A stretch of 49,050 nt of DNA from Anaerostipes hominis (ex Lee et al. 2021) (GTDB taxonomy: Bacteria; Bacillota; Clostridia; Lachnospirales; Lachnospiraceae), in the NCBI RefSeq assembly GCF_002270485.1, contig NZ_NQOG01000021.1, positions 1 through 49,050 of the forward strand, written 5' to 3'. The notes beneath the pieces are model-generated. The model ran no database searches. It saw only the letters and a program-made list of their open reading frames with translations, and was not told where the DNA came from. The position numbers and the translations under genes were made by a program. Below, piece by piece: positions 47,772 to 49,050 of the stretch (position 1 is the stretch's first letter; each line of letters begins with the position of its first letter).

Positions 47772-49050
47772 TCAATTCAAACATCTCCCTCCTCTTCCCC
47801 GTGGTGGCTTATAATACTTCTTACCAACTTGTTTTATTTGTTTCCTAAATTTACTGGCATTTTTATATTTCCATCCATAGCCTGATTTTGATGAATTTGG
47901 TGCAGATTTTCTATATACATTCACAAGCCATCTACCACCTACACTACTATTTCCAATTTGATATCGGCCAGGAACTCTTTTATTTTTTGAAGGCATACCC
48001 TTTTGTTTCATTCTCCATCCTGCATAAATAGAAACTTCTCCTAATCCTTTACTATTTGGCCCTAATTCTGCAACTACTCCAAACAAATAATTACCATTTT
48101 TCATATTCACGATAACACCAACCGAGTAAATATAAGCTTTCATATTTTTAGGGACTACAATATATGGAATATCGTCGGATGCAATTGTACCATTAAAACA
48201 TCTAGTCCCACATTGATGATCTAAATCTCCATATGGGCCTTTTTTATGATGACATTTCTTTCTCTCATATTTATTTTTTATTACGCCATCCGTACATATC
48301 CGTAATTCATCTGTGTTTCTTCCCCAAGATACTTCTTTTGCATGCCCGCTTGGATCCACATAGTTGATTGGGTTATCTGCACAATAACCATACAAATGCT
48401 GTGTATCCGGCTCGTTTGTCTCCCCACGATAAGTATCCTCAGACAAAAATCTTCCATCCTCCGGATTATAATACCTTGCATTCAGATAATAAAGCCCCGT
48501 TGTCTCATCATATCGTCCCCCTGTATAACAGGTTTCATTCTTAGCCGTATTCTCTCCAATGCTCTGCGTCTCTCCAAAGTCTTCATAGCGGTAAGACACA
48601 TCTGCTTTTCCATCGTCTTTCAGAAGATTTGTAGTACTTCCCTGTACATCTTTGTTATACACATAATACGCAGTATCATTTCCTGTGTATCTCTGGGTTC
48701 CTATCACATTCCCGTCAGTTCCCAAAAGATCCTGAGACGTCTGCTCTCCTTTTCCATCGGTCGTATAAGAGACGACACTATCCTGATAATAGTAGTTGGT
48801 CGTCTGATCTCCTTCCACTCTCTGGATTCTCTGCCCGTCTCCATTGTAACGGTTCTGCTGAACAACCGCATTCTTTCCATCTTTGTTCACAGAGACTTCT
48901 GTCAGGCGGTTCTCCGCATCATAGGTACGGTAAAGGATCTCCCCTGTTGTTCCATTGGTCTGTCCGATCTCATTTCCGTTCTTGTCATAGACATACTGCT
49001 TATTCTCTTGTACGGTACCATCTTTCCATGTGGTCGAAGTTTTCACCTGA
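47772..49050 (-). CDS. RHS repeat polymorphic toxin, 3' part, GH75-like C-terminal domain
   Basis: The 5' part lies beyond the window. Residues 1-240 of the visible piece are YD/RHS repeats (YDKNGNEIGQTNGTTGEILY, YDAENRLTEVSVNKDGKNAV). The conserved RHS end follows (YDETTGLYYLNARYYNPEDG, RFLSEDTYRGE, NPINYVDPSGHA). The last 180 residues, after the DPSG junction, are the variable toxin: LRICTDGVIKNKY, CGTRCFNGTIASDDIPYIVV, YLFGVVAELGPNSKGLGEVS, IYAGWRMK. This pattern resembles GH75 chitosanase-like domains (PYIVLP, VYGIVGDXGP, GEXS). If so, the toxin would cleave a glycan, perhaps in peptidoglycan. The catalytic-looking acid in AELGP is Glu where GH75 usually has Asp. Confidence 0.85.
   Translation of the reverse strand, partial: QVKTSTTWKDGTVQENKQYVYDKNGNEIGQTNGTTGEILYRTYDAENRLTEVSVNKDGKNAVVQQNRYNGDGQRIQRVEGDQTTNYYYQDSVVSYTTDGKGEQTSQDLLGTDGNVIGTQRYTGNDTAYYVYNKDVQGSTTNLLKDDGKADVSYRYEDFGETQSIGENTAKNETCYTGGRYDETTGLYYLNARYYNPEDGRFLSEDTYRGETNEPDTQHLYGYCADNPINYVDPSGHAKEVSWGRNTDELRICTDGVIKNKYERKKCHHKKGPYGDLDHQCGTRCFNGTIASDDIPYIVVPKNMKAYIYSVGVIVNMKNGNYLFGVVAELGPNSKGLGEVSIYAGWRMKQKGMPSKNKRVPGRYQIGNSSVGGRWLVNVYRKSAPNSSKSGYGWKYKNASKFRKQIKQVGKKYYKPPRGRGGRCLN

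Overview
The window is chromosomal DNA of a low-GC, anaerobic Gram-positive bacterium, most likely a gut member of the Lachnospiraceae (Clostridium cluster XIVa). This is an inference from strong GGAGG ribosome sites, several TTG starts, AT-rich spacers, the order spoIIE-like - tilS - hpt - ftsH, paired Crp-type regulators, and decayed conjugative-element genes. I recognised genes by reading motifs and gene order; no database search was run.

Layout. 1-5.5 kb: a marR gene behind a perfect 20-bp palindrome, NAD-malic enzyme, a GNAT acetyltransferase, tRNA-Gly and tRNA-Phe, an HD hydrolase overlapping a Crp-type regulator, a divergent ferredoxin, a HAD protein and a decayed FN3 fragment. 5.7-15.3 kb: one minus-strand operon of eleven genes read from a consensus promoter at 15247-15219. 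It encodes a CpaF/TadA-like ATPase, one TadB/C-like membrane protein, three tiny Flp-like proteins, a larger protein with the same N-terminus fused to an Ig-like module, a CPBP-type membrane protease, three pseudopilin-like proteins and a secreted 1378-aa beta-helix protein. No prepilin peptidase, TadZ, RcpC or secretin is present. This compact Tad-like system is the best candidate for something undescribed.

15.4-25.7 kb: a tRNA-Gly followed by a broken tyrosine integrase and a broken IS30, then a complete eight-gene yhf operon (yhfZ-Y-U-T-php-S-X-W) in an order different from that of E. coli. Two near-identical palindromic operators lie before yhfZ and before yhfY. A broken IS256 transposase and a MerR fragment close the region. 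26.4-31.1 kb: a MATE efflux gene reduced to two fragments around about 4 kb of decayed conjugative-element sequence (sigma-like gene, VapE helicase). Inside it an XRE regulator and a GntR-ABC transporter operon remain intact with good promoters.

31.1-42.8 kb: an XRE-membrane protein, a HEAT-like protein, tRNA-Leu and tRNA-Tyr, a dicarboxylate/amino acid symporter, ftsH, hpt, tilS, a SpoIIE-like phosphatase without its membrane domain, a Crp-type regulator, and a four-domain CoA-disulfide-reductase/rhodanese/TusA/DsrE fusion with a Crp-type palindrome 41 bp from a predicted start site. 42.9-49.05 kb: the 3' end of an RHS polymorphic toxin whose C-terminal domain resembles GH75 chitosanases, followed by an array of small immunity-like genes (lipoprotein, ankyrin, small membrane protein, two paralogous acidic proteins, DUF5412-like). 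Beyond these are a displaced RHS fragment and a truncated copy of the lipoprotein gene, the remains of an older cassette.
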